Shown: positions 37,589 to 45,997, counted from the stretch's first letter. The stretch: DNA of 64,000 nucleotides from Zhouia amylolytica (GCF_900116365.1 NZ_FPAG01000001.1:62001-126000), one strand, 5' to 3'. Notes: generated from the sequence alone by a model not told the origin. Translations and numbers: made by a program.

Positions 37589-37619
37589 CTGTCATCTAAA
37601 TTATTAAATATTAGATGGC
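37584..37619 (-). promoter_or_regulatory. Alternative hairpins at the ppiD start codon
   Basis: In the mRNA, GCCAUCU can pair with AGAUGGC, whose AUG is the ppiD start (7 bp; 37613-37619 with 37584-37590). Alternatively CAUCUAA can pair with UUAGAUG just before it (37611-37617 with 37593-37599). The two stems share bases and exclude each other, so one hides and one frees the start codon. An imperfect -7 box (TATTTTCG) lies just upstream. Confidence 0.45.
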
Positions 37620-37675
37620 GAAAATAGCACTTTTTTGCAATAATAAAAACCTGCTTAGCTAATAATTATGGCATT

Positions 37676-38953
37676 TTAATCGTCTTCAAGCACTTTAAGA
37701 TGCAGTAGCTCTATTTTTGTATTCGTTGCTTGCAAGACTTTAAATTGAAAGTTGTCAATTTTAATTTTTTCTCCCTTTTCAGGAATCTCTCCGATTTGGT
37801 TTACAATCAGCCCTCCTATTGTATCATAATTTTCACTTTCGGGAAGCTCTAATTTATAGGTTTCATTTACATAACTCACCTCCAATCGGGCAGAAAAATT
37901 ATACTCCTTATCATTGATTTTTTCTTCAAACAATTCTATGGTATCATGCTCATCTTCAATTTCACCAAACAGCTCCTCTACGATATCTTCTACCGTTAGA
38001 ATGCCCGAAGTTCCTCCATACTCATCCAATACCACAGCGATGCTTTTCCTTCGTTTGGTAAGCACGCCTAAAATATCACTTATCGGCATAGTTTCTGGAA
38101 CAAATTCTACCGGCAGCATCACACTCTTTATCGTTCGTGGTTTCTTGAACAATTCAAAGGAATGGACATAACCAATGATATCATCGATTGTATCTTTATA
38201 CACCAGTATTTTCGAGTAGCCAGTCTCTACAAATTTATTCACCAGATTCTTCGGAAGCTCATGTAATTCCGCTGCACATATTTCAGTTCTGGGAATCATT
38301 ATATCGCGAGCCTTATGATCAGAAAACTCCAAGGCATTCTGAAAAATTTGTATTTCGGAATCAACATCCTCATCCTCATCGACCTGCTCCATTTGTTCGG
38401 TAATATAATCCCCTAATTCTACCTTACTAAATGCAATACTTTCTGTATTACCTTCTACTTTAAAGAATACCCTCAAAATAAATTCAGAAATCCAAATAAC
38501 AATTTCAGCGATCACCGAGAACAATTTATAGAACAAGTAGGCCGGAACAGCCAGCACTTTAAGCAATGTATTCGAATATATCTGAAAAAGGGCTTTTGGA
38601 AGAAACTCTGCGGTAATCAATAAAATCAAAGTAGCCAATAGCGCTTGCACAACAATAATCCTGGCAGGGACCGCATCGGAACCGACATATTCCGGATATA
38701 GCCAATAGACCAGCAGGCTACCCATATAAAAAGCATAAACAACCAAAGCTATATTATTACCCACGAGCATGGTGGTAATAAACTTTGACGGCCTTTTGGT
38801 AAGTTTTGTCAGTATTTTAGAAAGAAAACCTCCTTGCAGCTTTTCTATTTCAATATGAATTTTATTAGAGTTCACGTAGGCAATCTCCATTCCTGAAAAA
38901 AAAGCTGAAAACAGCAATGACACAATAATGATCACAACCGTGGAGCCCATCAC
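37676..38953 (-). CDS. CNNM/CorC-HlyC family membrane protein with CBS pair
   Basis: A 425-residue protein with four hydrophobic segments in a DUF21 (CNNM) domain (about 1-190). A pair of CBS domains (about 205-330, with MIPRTEICAAELHELP and the VLDEYGGTSGILTVEDIVEELFGEI hallmark) and a C-terminal CorC_HlyC domain follow. Relatives take part in Mg/Co efflux. The flavobacterial gliding protein GldE has the same architecture but is usually beside gldD and ssb, which are not here, so I do not call it GldE. It overlaps the upstream small gene by 4 bp. Confidence 0.88.
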   Translation of the reverse strand: MMGSTVVIIIVSLLFSAFFSGMEIAYVNSNKIHIEIEKLQGGFLSKILTKLTKRPSKFITTMLVGNNIALVVYAFYMGSLLVYWLYPEYVGSDAVPARIIVVQALLATLILLITAEFLPKALFQIYSNTLLKVLAVPAYLFYKLFSVIAEIVIWISEFILRVFFKVEGNTESIAFSKVELGDYITEQMEQVDEDEDVDSEIQIFQNALEFSDHKARDIMIPRTEICAAELHELPKNLVNKFVETGYSKILVYKDTIDDIIGYVHSFELFKKPRTIKSVMLPVEFVPETMPISDILGVLTKRRKSIAVVLDEYGGTSGILTVEDIVEELFGEIEDEHDTIELFEEKINDKEYNFSARLEVSYVNETYKLELPESENYDTIGGLIVNQIGEIPEKGEKIKIDNFQFKVLQATNTKIELLHLKVLEDD

Positions 38954-39144
38954 TTATTTTTTTGTCGATTTTGGAATTTCTTACGATAGCGTCTTCTAAA
39001 GAAGAACATGAAAAAAGACACAACCGCAAACAATAAGAAAAGATAAGACCTATTGCGGTCAGTACTCCAATTTGAAACCACTTCGAAAACTGAGATTACT
39101 CCTATAACAAGGTATACCACCTCAAAAATTCTAAAAAACTTCAT
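38950..39144 (-). CDS. Small membrane protein of unknown function
   Basis: 64 residues with two hydrophobic helices (about 5-22 and 33-49), the second followed by a strongly basic tail (RRRYRKKFQNRQKNK). It overlaps the CorC-type gene by 4 bp (ATGA), and a good promoter -7 box lies upstream, so translation is likely. Its start is preceded by the same bases TAGATGACAG as the ppiD start. No family recognised. Confidence 0.65.
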   Translation of the reverse strand: MKFFRIFEVVYLVIGVISVFEVVSNWSTDRNRSYLFLLFAVVSFFMFFFRRRYRKKFQNRQKNK

Positions 39145-39161
39145 CTGTCATCTATTTTCAA

Positions 39162-39169
39162 CAAAGATA
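39162..39169 (-). promoter_or_regulatory. Putative -7 box for the small membrane protein/CorC operon
   Basis: On the minus strand TATCTTTG matches TAnnTTTG, 17 bp before the ATG at 39144. I see no -33 TTG at the canonical spacing. The rest of 39170-39333 shows nothing I can identify. Confidence 0.5.
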
Positions 39170-39333
39170 CATTTTATTACACAAGTTGATCATTCCTTAC
39201 TACAGTTCCTTTTGCAAAATTCATCATACATTTTTAAAGACAGGCATTAAGAATCTAACCAAAGTAATTTTAACATCCTTAAACGCTTCACATCATTAAA
39301 ACCCTACTTGTTTTAACTAACAATACCATATAT

Positions 39334-40689
39334 TTAATCCAGATTCGGCACTTTTATAACCCCTCCAATCCAACATCTCAGCTGAATTGACTTACCAGCC
39401 ATATCTGCATTAAAAATTTCAGTACGCGACGGAGCAAGCCCTCTATATCTCGATGCAGCATTAAGCGCTTTACTTTTAATGGATGGATCTACCTGAGCCG
39501 CGCGGTCTGCTTTAAGAGCTGCCCTCCAATAGACAGCTTTCTTTTCGAAGGTCGTACTACCACATTCGTTAGCGCTGTTACCATAAAGATATGCCTGCAA
39601 TAAATAAGCATTCCCATTGGCCGGATTAGCATCGATTGCCTTTTGAGCGTAGTCATATGATTTAGCTCTGTTAGACTTGGAATATTTAGAAGCTATTTTA
39701 ATTAGTAAATTGGATTTCTTAACAGGATCCACTTCTAAGGCAACTGCTTCATTGTAGAACTTAAGTGCTTCTGCAGTATTACCCTTTTTATCATTCAGCG
39801 TACCTAATCCATAAGCACTGGAGGCAGAAGGTTCCAGTTGATGTAAAGCTTCCACCACACGCACATAAATCGGCCCATCCGAACAATCCTTATTGTCAAG
39901 TCTGTACAGGGCACGCTTCAACCACGTGGCATCGTCCGACTTTGATTCAAAATTCTTTTCATACAATGGCACCAACTTATCGCAGTCTGCTAAATTTCCA
40001 AGCTTCCCATCTACACTTGCAATTATCTTTTCCAGTTCAGTACCATTTTTTCTTACGGCATTTAACTTCTGCTCCTCTTTAGGAGTCAATGTTCCGGCAT
40101 CCTCTTTCTCCGCCAGAGAAACTGCTATTTCAGCCATACTCACTGCCTCTTCGTCCAACCTGGCAGTCACCTCATCGTAACTATCAAATACCTCCTGAAG
40201 ATCTTTAGTTCCTTTATCATGCAAATCGACCATTAGGGAAAAGTACAAATACAATCCCTTAAAGTTTTTAAAATTTTTTCTATCGGTTTTAAACGCATCA
40301 TCGAGCATAGCATACATCTCCTCATCTGATGCCAACGCATAAGAATTCATCAACAAGGCCTTATCCGAAGCATAATCTGCTTTATCGTATTTATCAGGAA
40401 AATACTTGATATAATTATCATACAACCCAAGAAGGTCGTTCACATACTTTTTCTGATTATCGCCTGTTGTATTATCGATCTTATAATCCAAAATCCTTTT
40501 ACCGTAATAAAAGGTTGCAAAATTAAGACTGGGACATTTCTCATAAACGATTTTCCAAGGCTCATAAGCAGCCTCGTAATCATTTACCCTGGCATGATCA
40601 TAAAAATTTTGAAGATTCAATGTACAATCCTGATCCTGGGCTGTAGCCAAGAACAATCCGAAGACAAAACAAAATAAAAAAGGCTTCAT
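39334..40689 (-). CDS. TPR-repeat periplasmic protein, paralogue 2
   Basis: A 451-residue exported protein (signal about 1-17, ending ATAQ). An N-terminal domain contains YEAAYEPWKIVYEKCPSLNFATFYYGKRIL. A helical middle precedes TPR units such as SSAYGLGTLNDKKGNTAEALKFYNEAVALE and SYDYAQKAIDANPANGNAYLLQAYL. The C-terminus ends in KVPNLD. It is clearly related along its whole length to the gene at 41311 on the other side of lptC. Cysteines near CWIGG at the C-terminus are conserved in both copies. A TTATTAG/CTAATAA hairpin (40690-40710) abuts the start codon. Confidence 0.82.
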   Translation of the reverse strand: MKPFLFCFVFGLFLATAQDQDCTLNLQNFYDHARVNDYEAAYEPWKIVYEKCPSLNFATFYYGKRILDYKIDNTTGDNQKKYVNDLLGLYDNYIKYFPDKYDKADYASDKALLMNSYALASDEEMYAMLDDAFKTDRKNFKNFKGLYLYFSLMVDLHDKGTKDLQEVFDSYDEVTARLDEEAVSMAEIAVSLAEKEDAGTLTPKEEQKLNAVRKNGTELEKIIASVDGKLGNLADCDKLVPLYEKNFESKSDDATWLKRALYRLDNKDCSDGPIYVRVVEALHQLEPSASSAYGLGTLNDKKGNTAEALKFYNEAVALEVDPVKKSNLLIKIASKYSKSNRAKSYDYAQKAIDANPANGNAYLLQAYLYGNSANECGSTTFEKKAVYWRAALKADRAAQVDPSIKSKALNAASRYRGLAPSRTEIFNADMAGKSIQLRCWIGGVIKVPNLD

Positions 40690-40754
40690 TTATTAGCTAT
40701 TTTCTAATAAATATAGCCTTTTATTACATAACATTCTCTTTTTTACTACAAAAA

Positions 40755-41309
40755 CTACTCCTTTACAACAGCACTTCCTGTATTTTCATGTGAATTCACC
40801 ACTGAGAAGTCTTTATTAAAGTCTATTCCGGTTCCAGACATATTGAGTTCTTCACTGGTGAAAGTGTATTCCTTTTCGGTAAACACCCATTCGTTAGTTT
40901 GGTCCCAATAGAGTTGGGGTGCCTCCAATTTTTTACCATCATGTGTTTCCAACACTACATTACCCTGAAGATCTACCAGACTGGTTTGCGAATACATAAT
41001 ACCGTAATCTGCTGTAACGGTACTTTTATTATTCTGATCATCAAAAAACTCAACATAGAGGCCCTTTGGAAATTCTTGAAATTGAAATTTTTGATTTGAG
41101 AAATCTTTATTTAAAGGGCTTGTGAGGATCGCCTTTACTTTTCCCGAATCGGTATAGGTAAGTTTAAAATTCTCTGCTATCCCGGAAGGCACTTTCTGAG
41201 GAGCGTTGATACTTTTCACATCTTCATATTGACCTTGACATGAAAAAAACATTGTCACAGCGAATACTGTGACAATGCCAAATAAATTATATCTAAAAAT
41301 CTTTTTCAT
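40755..41309 (-). CDS. lptC: LPS export protein LptC, lipoprotein form
   Basis: 184 residues; part of the Lpt bridge that carries lipopolysaccharide from the LptBFG transporter to LptA. An SPII-like signal (FFSC near residue 24) precedes a beta-jellyroll LptC/OstA region: YTDSGKVKAILTSPLNK, TADYGIMYSQTSLVDLQGNVVLETHDGKKLEAPQLYWDQ, GTGIDFNKDFS. Lipoprotein anchoring rather than a transmembrane helix is usual in Bacteroidetes. It lies 1 bp after the TPR gene at 41311, so the two are tightly co-transcribed. Confidence 0.88.
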   Translation of the reverse strand: MKKIFRYNLFGIVTVFAVTMFFSCQGQYEDVKSINAPQKVPSGIAENFKLTYTDSGKVKAILTSPLNKDFSNQKFQFQEFPKGLYVEFFDDQNNKSTVTADYGIMYSQTSLVDLQGNVVLETHDGKKLEAPQLYWDQTNEWVFTEKEYTFTSEELNMSGTGIDFNKDFSVVNSHENTGSAVVKE

Positions 41310-41310
41310 T

Positions 41311-42681
41311 CTATAAGCTAGGAACCTTCACGCTTCCTCCTAACCAACAGTTAAAGGATATTGTTTTTCCGGCCATACCAGAGTTAAAAATATCAGTTCT
41401 TGATGGAGCTCTTCCTTTATAAGCCTCAGCCGCAGCATAAGCTCTACTTTTAACAGAAGGGTCCATTTGCGCTGCTCTTGAAGCTCTATCTGCAGCCTTC
41501 CAGTACACAGCTCTCTTCTCAAATGATGTAGTACCACATGAATTTGCACTGTTTGCTATACATACAGCCTGTAATAAATAAGCATTACCATTAGATGGAT
41601 TTGCATCAATCGCTTTTTGAGCATATTTATAAGATGTTGCATATTGCTTTCCTTTTGAATACTTCGAAGCGATTTTATAAAGCAAGTTAGACTTCTTAAC
41701 AGCATCAGTCTCTAAAGAAACGGATTCATTGTAATATTTTAAAGCTTCAGAAGAGTTTCCTTTTTTATCATTCAAAGTACCTAAACCATAGGCTGAAGAT
41801 GCTGAAGGCTCTAAGTTATGTAAAGCTTCTACCACCTGAACATAAATTTCACCATCGGTACATTCTTTATTATCTAATCTGTAAAGTGCACTTTTAAGCC
41901 ATTTAGCATCATCCTTTTTAGCTTCGAAGTTTTTCTCATACAACGGCACTAATTTATCGCAATCTGCCAAGCCACCAAGTTTAGCATTAATACTTGAATA
42001 CACTTTTTCATAAGACCCACCATTAATTCTTACGGCATTTAATTTCTTTTGTTCTTTGCTGGTCAGGGTACCTGCATCTTCCTTAGCAGCTAAAGAAGTA
42101 GATATCTTACCAAGCTTAAGTGTTTCTTCATCTATCTTTCCGGTTACATCATCATAGGCATCGAAAACATCCTGAAGATCTTTCTTTCCTTCAGCCTGAA
42201 GATCCACTAGTAATGAAAAGTATAAGTACAGAGCTTTCGGGTTCGTAAAGTTGTCTCTATCTTCTTTAAAAGCTTTATCTAACATATTATAAACTTCCTC
42301 ATCAGTAGCAAGACCCTCTTCTTTACTTGTAAGCGCCTTATCTATCATCACATCAGCCTTATCATACTTGTTAGGGAAATATTTGATAGAGTTATCATAG
42401 AGCGCCAGAAGATCGTTTATATATCCTGTTTTCTCATCACCAGACGAATTCTCTATTTTGTATTTTAAAATTTTCTCCCCGTAATAAAAGGTCGCGTAAT
42501 TTAAGCTTGGACAATTATCATAAACCATTTTCCAAGGTTGATACGCAGCTTCATAATTCTTTACTTTTCCATGTTCGGCAAAGATAGACAGGTTTGGCAT
42601 ACATTCGGCATTCTGAGCCTGAGCTCCAGCAAAACCAACGACACCTATCAGTGCCAACATTGCTATAAATCTCTTTTTCAT
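41311..42681 (-). CDS. TPR-repeat periplasmic protein, paralogue 1
   Basis: 456 residues from the ATG at 42681, which gives a clean signal peptide (MKKRFIAMLALIGVVGFAGAQA); the ATG at 42708 would add nine non-family residues. It has the same architecture as the gene at 39334, with long shared segments (e.g. PSASSAYGLGTLNDKKGN, CDKLVPLYEKNFE, QKAIDANP.NGNAYLLQA). It sits between the outer membrane protein and lptC. In flavobacteria one such TPR gene normally precedes lptC (recalled), so this copy is probably the ancestral one. Function unknown; envelope assembly is inferred from location. Confidence 0.85.
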   Translation of the reverse strand: MKKRFIAMLALIGVVGFAGAQAQNAECMPNLSIFAEHGKVKNYEAAYQPWKMVYDNCPSLNYATFYYGEKILKYKIENSSGDEKTGYINDLLALYDNSIKYFPNKYDKADVMIDKALTSKEEGLATDEEVYNMLDKAFKEDRDNFTNPKALYLYFSLLVDLQAEGKKDLQDVFDAYDDVTGKIDEETLKLGKISTSLAAKEDAGTLTSKEQKKLNAVRINGGSYEKVYSSINAKLGGLADCDKLVPLYEKNFEAKKDDAKWLKSALYRLDNKECTDGEIYVQVVEALHNLEPSASSAYGLGTLNDKKGNSSEALKYYNESVSLETDAVKKSNLLYKIASKYSKGKQYATSYKYAQKAIDANPSNGNAYLLQAVCIANSANSCGTTSFEKRAVYWKAADRASRAAQMDPSVKSRAYAAAEAYKGRAPSRTDIFNSGMAGKTISFNCWLGGSVKVPSL

Positions 42682-42700
42682 CTCATTAAATAATTTGCGG

Positions 42701-44017
42701 TTAATCATACTTTCTTTTCACGAACCATCTATCGTTGAAAGACAATCCTATATTTACGTTAAAATAATTTTCCTGAACTCTATTGTAAAGGGTGCTTCCT
42801 CTTTTTCCAATCTCCACACCTATATTAATGTTTGAAAACATTCCTGTGAACTGTGGAAGCGCATTAGTTGAAGGAACATATCCACCCAACGGCATACCAA
42901 CTCCAAAAGTCATGCCAAAATCATGAGTCGGCATTCCATTCACTTTCAAACCACTCCTTCCATTATGCAATCCTGCACGGTATACAATCCTTTTCCAGTA
43001 ACTAGTAAATGAATCGTAGTCAGGTATAAAAAACCCTCCGACAGAAAACCGTTCTGCATTCTCGTAAGAAGAACGCCCAAAGTTTTCAAACTTATTTTCA
43101 AATTTACTGGTTTTTTTTAATTCAAACTCAGCCCCAAGGTACCATTTTTTACTTTCACCCACCCCTAAACCGGCTGTAAATGACTGTGGTATCGATAAAT
43201 TGATACGATCTAAGCCTTGTTCCGACAAATCAACATCCTGCGTATCTCTTGGGGTTTCCTCTCCGTTACTACCAATTAGCACGGTAGCAACTTCTCTTGA
43301 GTTCTCCGATACCAAAATAGATTCCGGGGTATACATAAATGATGATTGCCAGTATAACTTTTTACCTAGTTTCCCTTCATAATTTAATGCAGCCTTCACA
43401 TCAAAGCCACTATACTCTGAAGCACTTATTTCCCTGGTACCGTATCGAATATCATCTCTTAATCCTAAATACTTATGTTCTGTTTTCCCGAACAAGTAAC
43501 TTCCGGTAAGTCCAACACTAAGTCCTTTATACAATCTATACCCCATGGAAAAGAAGACTTTATTAACTCCTCCATCACCAGAATATCGGTTCAAGACTGC
43601 GGGACCATCTGCATCTTCTTCAATAGATTGCAATCTATACCCTACTGTTGAATACGGCTGAATACCAAATCCAAACCCAAAGCGATCAGAAACCGGAACT
43701 CCCAATGCCAGATAATCGAATGAAACAGTGGAAGCATTTTCATTGGCATCATCTGTTTTTAATCCTAAAGAATTATAGGAAAGACCTGCCGAATATGTTG
43801 TTAATCTCAATTTTGAAAACGAAGCAGGATTAGCCAGATTGACGTGTATACTATCCGAATAAACACTTAAACCACCCATCGCCCTGCTTTCAGCTGTATT
43901 ATTATACTTGGATTGCCCTACACCAAAGTATGAATACGGAGATGGACTACCATTTGTTTGCGCAAAACCAACCCCTACCATCATCAGTGCAAAGGCAACA
44001 AAAATTCTTTTTATCAT
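42701..44017 (-). CDS. Outer membrane beta-barrel protein (FadL/porin-like)
   Basis: 438 residues with a signal peptide (about 1-19, ending GFAQ). The protein has alternating beta-strand character throughout, including GLSVGLTGSYLFGKTEHKY and NRYSGDGGVNKVFFSMGYRLY, and ends in an aromatic-rich strand (VNIGLSFNDRWFVKRKYD). The start NGSPSPYSYFGVGQSKY and the NLANPASFSKLRLTTYSAGLSY region resemble FadL-type flavobacterial barrels. The ligand is unknown. It overlaps CoaX by 4 bp (ATGA). Confidence 0.8.
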   Translation of the reverse strand: MIKRIFVAFALMMVGVGFAQTNGSPSPYSYFGVGQSKYNNTAESRAMGGLSVYSDSIHVNLANPASFSKLRLTTYSAGLSYNSLGLKTDDANENASTVSFDYLALGVPVSDRFGFGFGIQPYSTVGYRLQSIEEDADGPAVLNRYSGDGGVNKVFFSMGYRLYKGLSVGLTGSYLFGKTEHKYLGLRDDIRYGTREISASEYSGFDVKAALNYEGKLGKKLYWQSSFMYTPESILVSENSREVATVLIGSNGEETPRDTQDVDLSEQGLDRINLSIPQSFTAGLGVGESKKWYLGAEFELKKTSKFENKFENFGRSSYENAERFSVGGFFIPDYDSFTSYWKRIVYRAGLHNGRSGLKVNGMPTHDFGMTFGVGMPLGGYVPSTNALPQFTGMFSNINIGVEIGKRGSTLYNRVQENYFNVNIGLSFNDRWFVKRKYD

Positions 44018-44745
44018 TCGTCTTTATTGAGTTCTAAAATATAGTTTAATCCTTCAAGAAGGATTTTCGGATTGGCAAATATGGTATTTTTTAGTCTTTT
44101 AGACAAAAAATGTGAATCTCCTCCTGTTAAAATAACTGTTAAATCTTTAAATTTCTTTTGATATTCATCTATTATACCATCAATTTCCATCGCCACACCA
44201 TTTAAAACTCCAGAGGCAATACTCGATTCTGTGGAATTACCAATTAAGGAAACAGACTCAGATGTTTCAATAAGAGGAAGTCTGGCTGTAAATTCATTTA
44301 AGGCTTTAAAACGCATCTGTATTCCTGGGGAAATAGCACCCCCGAGATACTCACTATCTTCGTTTATAAAATCGTAGGTAATACAGGTTCCTGCATCTAT
44401 TATCAAGGTATTATCGCTGGTATGATTATAAAATGCGGCTGTAACTAATGCCACCCTATCCATACCAAGGGTTTTTGGCGTCGTATACTTACTTTGAAAA
44501 GGGACTATTGAATTATTAGTAAGCAGATGCACTTTACAGAAAACCGACAAGGCTTTTATATCCTCTTCCGGACATTTAGACACCGACGAAACAATAGCAT
44601 GTGAGATATCAGGATATTTTTTAAAAATTTTTGTAATTTCTTTTAAAAAATTTTTTTCCTCTATCCTACTTTCAAACATTAACTTTTGACGCTGAAAAAC
44701 AGCGAGTTTCATAAACGTATTTCCAACATCTACGATTAAATTCAT
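44014..44745 (-). CDS. coaX: Type III pantothenate kinase
   Basis: First enzyme of coenzyme A synthesis: phosphorylates pantothenate. 243 residues of the ASKHA fold with the phosphate-binding DVGNTFMKLA at the N-terminus, GMDRVALVTAAF, and the second phosphate motif IDAGTCITYDF, followed by GGAISPGIQMRFKAL. All diagnostic motifs of CoaX are present and the length is normal. It is the first gene of the leftward envelope block and overlaps the next gene, so a housekeeping enzyme drives a set of envelope genes. Confidence 0.95.
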   Translation of the reverse strand: MNLIVDVGNTFMKLAVFQRQKLMFESRIEEKNFLKEITKIFKKYPDISHAIVSSVSKCPEEDIKALSVFCKVHLLTNNSIVPFQSKYTTPKTLGMDRVALVTAAFYNHTSDNTLIIDAGTCITYDFINEDSEYLGGAISPGIQMRFKALNEFTARLPLIETSESVSLIGNSTESSIASGVLNGVAMEIDGIIDEYQKKFKDLTVILTGGDSHFLSKRLKNTIFANPKILLEGLNYILELNKDE

Positions 44746-44797
44746 AAGCTTCGGTTAAAAATGTAAAGGTACAAAACCGATTTTTTTAATAATTCGT

Positions 44798-44828
44798 TTT
44801 GCAGTTATTATTTTTGCACCTATATTTG
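44798..44828 (+). promoter_or_regulatory. Promoter of tRNA-Phe
   Basis: TATATTTG (44821-44828) fits TAnnTTTG exactly; TTTG at 44798-44801 lies 19 bp upstream, the usual Bacteroidetes -33/-7 spacing. A second possible box, TATTTTTG, is at 44809-44816. The tRNA starts 32 bp after the first box. Confidence 0.6.
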
Positions 44829-44860
44829 CACCCGCAAACGCAGTAATACTGCAAGCAACT

Positions 44861-44936
44861 GGTGCCTTAGCTCAGTTGGTAGAGCAAAGGACTGAAAATC
44901 CTTGTGTCCCTGGTTCGATTCCTGGAGGCACCACCA
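44861..44936 (+). tRNA. tRNA-Phe (anticodon GAA)
   Basis: A complete 76-nt cloverleaf. The acceptor stem GGTGCCT pairs fully with AGGCACC. The D arm is GCTC...GAGC, the anticodon stem AAGGA/TCCTT has loop CTGAAAA (anticodon GAA), and the T arm is CCTGG TTCGATT CCTGG. The 3' CCA is encoded (44934-44936). A terminator follows at once. Confidence 0.97.
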
Positions 44937-44943
44937 CTAAAAG

Positions 44944-44980
44944 CCACAACTATTTCATTTTGAAACGGTTGTGGTTTTTT
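44944..44980 (+). terminator. Terminator of tRNA-Phe
   Basis: CCACAAC and GTTGTGG arms with an AT-rich loop of about 17 nt, followed by a T-tract; begins within 10 nt of the tRNA 3' end. Confidence 0.7.
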
Positions 44981-45098
44981 GGTTTTAAGAGGATGTTGTT
45001 AACCTACTGCCTATTATTGGATCGTGTCTATACGTTGTGTTTATATAAATTTTGCGGTTAATCCGTATTGATATAATGGATTAAACATTCAATAAATA

Positions 45099-45168
45099 GA
45101 TTCCGCAACAAGTGCGGAATGACAGGTAGTGTGGATTCAGTGACAAGTATGGAATGACAAGTGCAGAA
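45099..45168. repeat. REP-like palindrome with degenerate tandem copy
   Basis: Two 35-bp units (45099-45133 and 45134-45168) both starting GATTC and carrying a GGAATGACA core. The first contains ATTCCGCA-ACAAG-TGCGGAAT, an 8-bp-arm palindrome (45100-45120). The GCGGAATGAC pattern resembles REP-type intergenic elements known in many bacteria. Confidence 0.6.
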
Positions 45169-45237
45169 TGATATCATGATTTCAAGTATTATGACCACGA
45201 GTTATTTTTATACTAAAATGATTAATTTTAAATGCAC

Positions 45238-45292
45238 TCATACTCTATCCATACTTTAGCTATGCTTCAGCCATACTTGAACTACGCCTAAA
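45238..45292. repeat. Five imperfect 11-bp tandem repeats
   Basis: Units tcatactctat, ccatactttag, ctatgcttcag, ccatacttgaa and ctacgcctaaa follow each other without gaps from 45238. The shared core is C-A/T-A-T-A/G-C-T at a constant 11-bp period, close to one helical turn. Confidence 0.5.
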
Positions 45293-45464
45293 ATCGCCAT
45301 AAATCGGCAAGATTTCCCAAACTCATCACCCCGATAATCATCAAAAAGAAAGCTTTTGCATGGTATTATACCTATTTATACTATCGGATAAAAAAGACAG
45401 CTTTTCAGGACTATTTATAGATTAAAACACCAACAAAAACTGGCCTTGGGCATACTATTGGAAT

Positions 45465-45498
45465 AAAAAAGCCCGAACAGAGATGTCCGAGCTTTTTT
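45465..45498. terminator. Rho-independent terminator after the rhodanese gene
   Basis: AAAAAAGC...GCTTTTTT arms with inner CG pairs and a loop of about 12 nt, 30 bp past the stop of the leftward rhodanese gene; flanked by A- and T-tracts so it can act in both directions. Confidence 0.7.
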
Positions 45499-45528
45499 AA
45501 TATTTATTTATAATTAAAATAAACTTCA

Positions 45529-45984
45529 TTAATCCATCAACGGATATCCTTTATCTATCCAGTCGACCTTTAGGTTTTGTGAAAGATTCAACAACTTATG
45601 CCTGGTGAAGCCCATCTCATTAAGCAATGTAAATGCCGGTCTGATATTAGGGCAATCCTTAAAGGGGCAACATCCACAATACAAAACAACATCTGCATCT
45701 TTTGGCAGCTCATTTAAGCGCTTCTCCAGCTGCTTTAAGTTATCGGACTGCTGTGCGGGTCCAAATTCCACAGAACCCTTTATTGGACCTGCAGGACCAA
45801 TACTATACAAGTATACATCAGAGGTATTCCCCTTTTCAATGATACCCGCTAATTCAGACGGTTGGATTAACTGCGGTTCTGCCCATGGCTCTGAGTTGGC
45901 CTTATGATTTTCGGAACACCCGGTTAAAAAGGAAATCATAAGCACACCAAATACCCAAAATACAATTCTAGTTTTGATCATCAT
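45529..45984 (-). CDS. Rhodanese-like lipoprotein with cysteine-rich active-site loop
   Basis: 151 residues from the ATG at 45984 (45981 is equally possible; the TTG at 45990 is unlikely). The SPII signal ends in FLTGC near residue 20, so the protein is on the periplasmic side. The rhodanese fold is suggested by DADVVLYCGCCPFKDCPN, whose YCGCCP loop holds the expected catalytic Cys. Two more Cys are in the loop and one just after, which is unusual. It could carry sulfur or bind metal; the sequence does not decide. 13 bp after rluB, probably co-transcribed. Confidence 0.75.
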   Translation of the reverse strand: MMIKTRIVFWVFGVLMISFLTGCSENHKANSEPWAEPQLIQPSELAGIIEKGNTSDVYLYSIGPAGPIKGSVEFGPAQQSDNLKQLEKRLNELPKDADVVLYCGCCPFKDCPNIRPAFTLLNEMGFTRHKLLNLSQNLKVDWIDKGYPLMD

Positions 45985-45997
45985 CACCAACTAAAAA

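Larger units (their letters stand above)
44981..45464. other. Gene-free stretch with two repeat families
   Basis: About 480 bp without a convincing gene on either strand. The only frame here (44876-45061) runs through the tRNA and is not protein-like. It holds a REP-like palindrome with a degenerate tandem copy (45099-45168) and a run of 11-bp imperfect repeats (45238-45292). From 45293 to 45464 I see nothing. Confidence 0.7.

Noticed and set aside
37676-38953. Gliding-motility protein GldE
   Set aside because: The architecture fits, but gldD and ssb are absent from the neighbourhood, so only the general CNNM/CorC family is supported.
44876-45061. 61-residue open frame starting inside tRNA-Phe
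   Set aside because: It is an antisense-free read-through of tRNA and terminator sequence with no protein character.
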